A DNA stretch of 6,076 bases from Campylobacterota bacterium (lineage in GTDB: Bacteria > Campylobacterota > Campylobacteria > Campylobacterales > Sulfurospirillaceae), in contig RZYK01000125.1 of the NCBI GenBank assembly GCA_009930355.1, positions 1-6,076 on the forward strand, written 5' to 3'. Position numbers and translations under genes: made by a program. Under the pieces are notes generated by a model, which was not told the DNA's origin, searched no databases, and saw only the letters and a program-made list of their open reading frames with translations. Shown one piece after another: positions 5,957-6,076 of this stretch. How positions within the stretch are numbered: the first letter of the stretch is position 1; every line of letters begins with the position of its first letter.

Positions 5957-6076
5957 GTGTCTATTGTTGAAGAAGCCCTTACTCTTAAACCCATTGAACG
6001 ACTGCATTTAGTAGATGAACTGTTATTAAGCCTTGATATTCCTACAAAAGAGATTGATCTTTTATGGGCTGAAGAA
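5957..6076 (+). CDS. addiction module antitoxin, PF09720/TIGR02574-like, partial (3' end beyond the window)
   Basis: The 40 visible codons run open to the right edge. The sequence has EALTLKPIERLHLVDELLLSL (about residues 6-26) followed by IDLLWAEE (33-40), the pattern of the short 'putative addiction module component' antitoxins (about 70-80 residues), which normally precede a RelE/ParE-type toxin gene. The start is GTG at 5957, with AAGGAGG (5945-5951) 5 bases upstream; a GTG one codon earlier is only 2 bases from the box and is less likely. It lies 72 bases after the MNT gene on the same strand. The toxin gene would be outside the window, so whether the pair is complete is unknown. Confidence 0.75.
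   Translation, partial: MSIVEEALTLKPIERLHLVDELLLSLDIPTKEIDLLWAEE

Noticed and set aside
1..6076. CRISPR array, tRNA, rRNA or riboswitch
   Set aside because: No regularly spaced repeats, tRNA-like cloverleaf or rRNA segment was seen, and nearly all of the sequence is accounted for by coding frames.

Overview
The window is AT-rich and reads as a piece of a campylobacterotal (epsilonproteobacterial) chromosome, perhaps Sulfurospirillum-like. That guess rests on base composition, lysine-rich proteins and a Campylobacter-type promoter with a T-run before TATAAT; no marker gene fixes the taxon. It has three parts: most of a Tn3-family transposon on the left, a two-gene chromosomal unit in the middle, and a small cluster of toxin-antitoxin-type genes, partly decayed, on the right.

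Region 1 (1 to about 3522) is the transposon. A tnpA gene on the minus strand fills 1-2486 without a stop and runs off the left edge before the last catalytic glutamate. Diverging from it, after a very AT-rich gap that should hold the resolution site and both promoters, is a serine recombinase gene (2616-3212). It is followed 13 bases later by a gene for a very acidic 80-residue protein of unknown function (3226-3468). These two form the short operon of the element. A candidate terminal repeat lies at 3479-3522. The other end of the transposon is outside the window.

Region 2 (3469-5128, minus strand) is chromosomal: a YedI/DUF808 membrane protein gene, then 40 bases downstream a metallophosphoesterase gene with a TTG start. 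The phosphoesterase stop codon abuts the stop codon of the acidic-protein gene, so its 3' end appears to lie in, or directly against, the transposon end. Its last residues may be encoded by the element.

Region 3 (5241-6076, plus strand) holds an open frame broken by two TAG codons (pseudogene), an MNT-type nucleotidyltransferase (antitoxin class of HEPN/MNT modules) with its own promoter and ribosome-binding site, a 24-codon overlapping ORF that may be what is left of the HEPN partner, and the start of a PF09720-type antitoxin cut by the right edge. No rRNA, tRNA, CRISPR array or convincing hairpin-plus-T-run terminator was seen.
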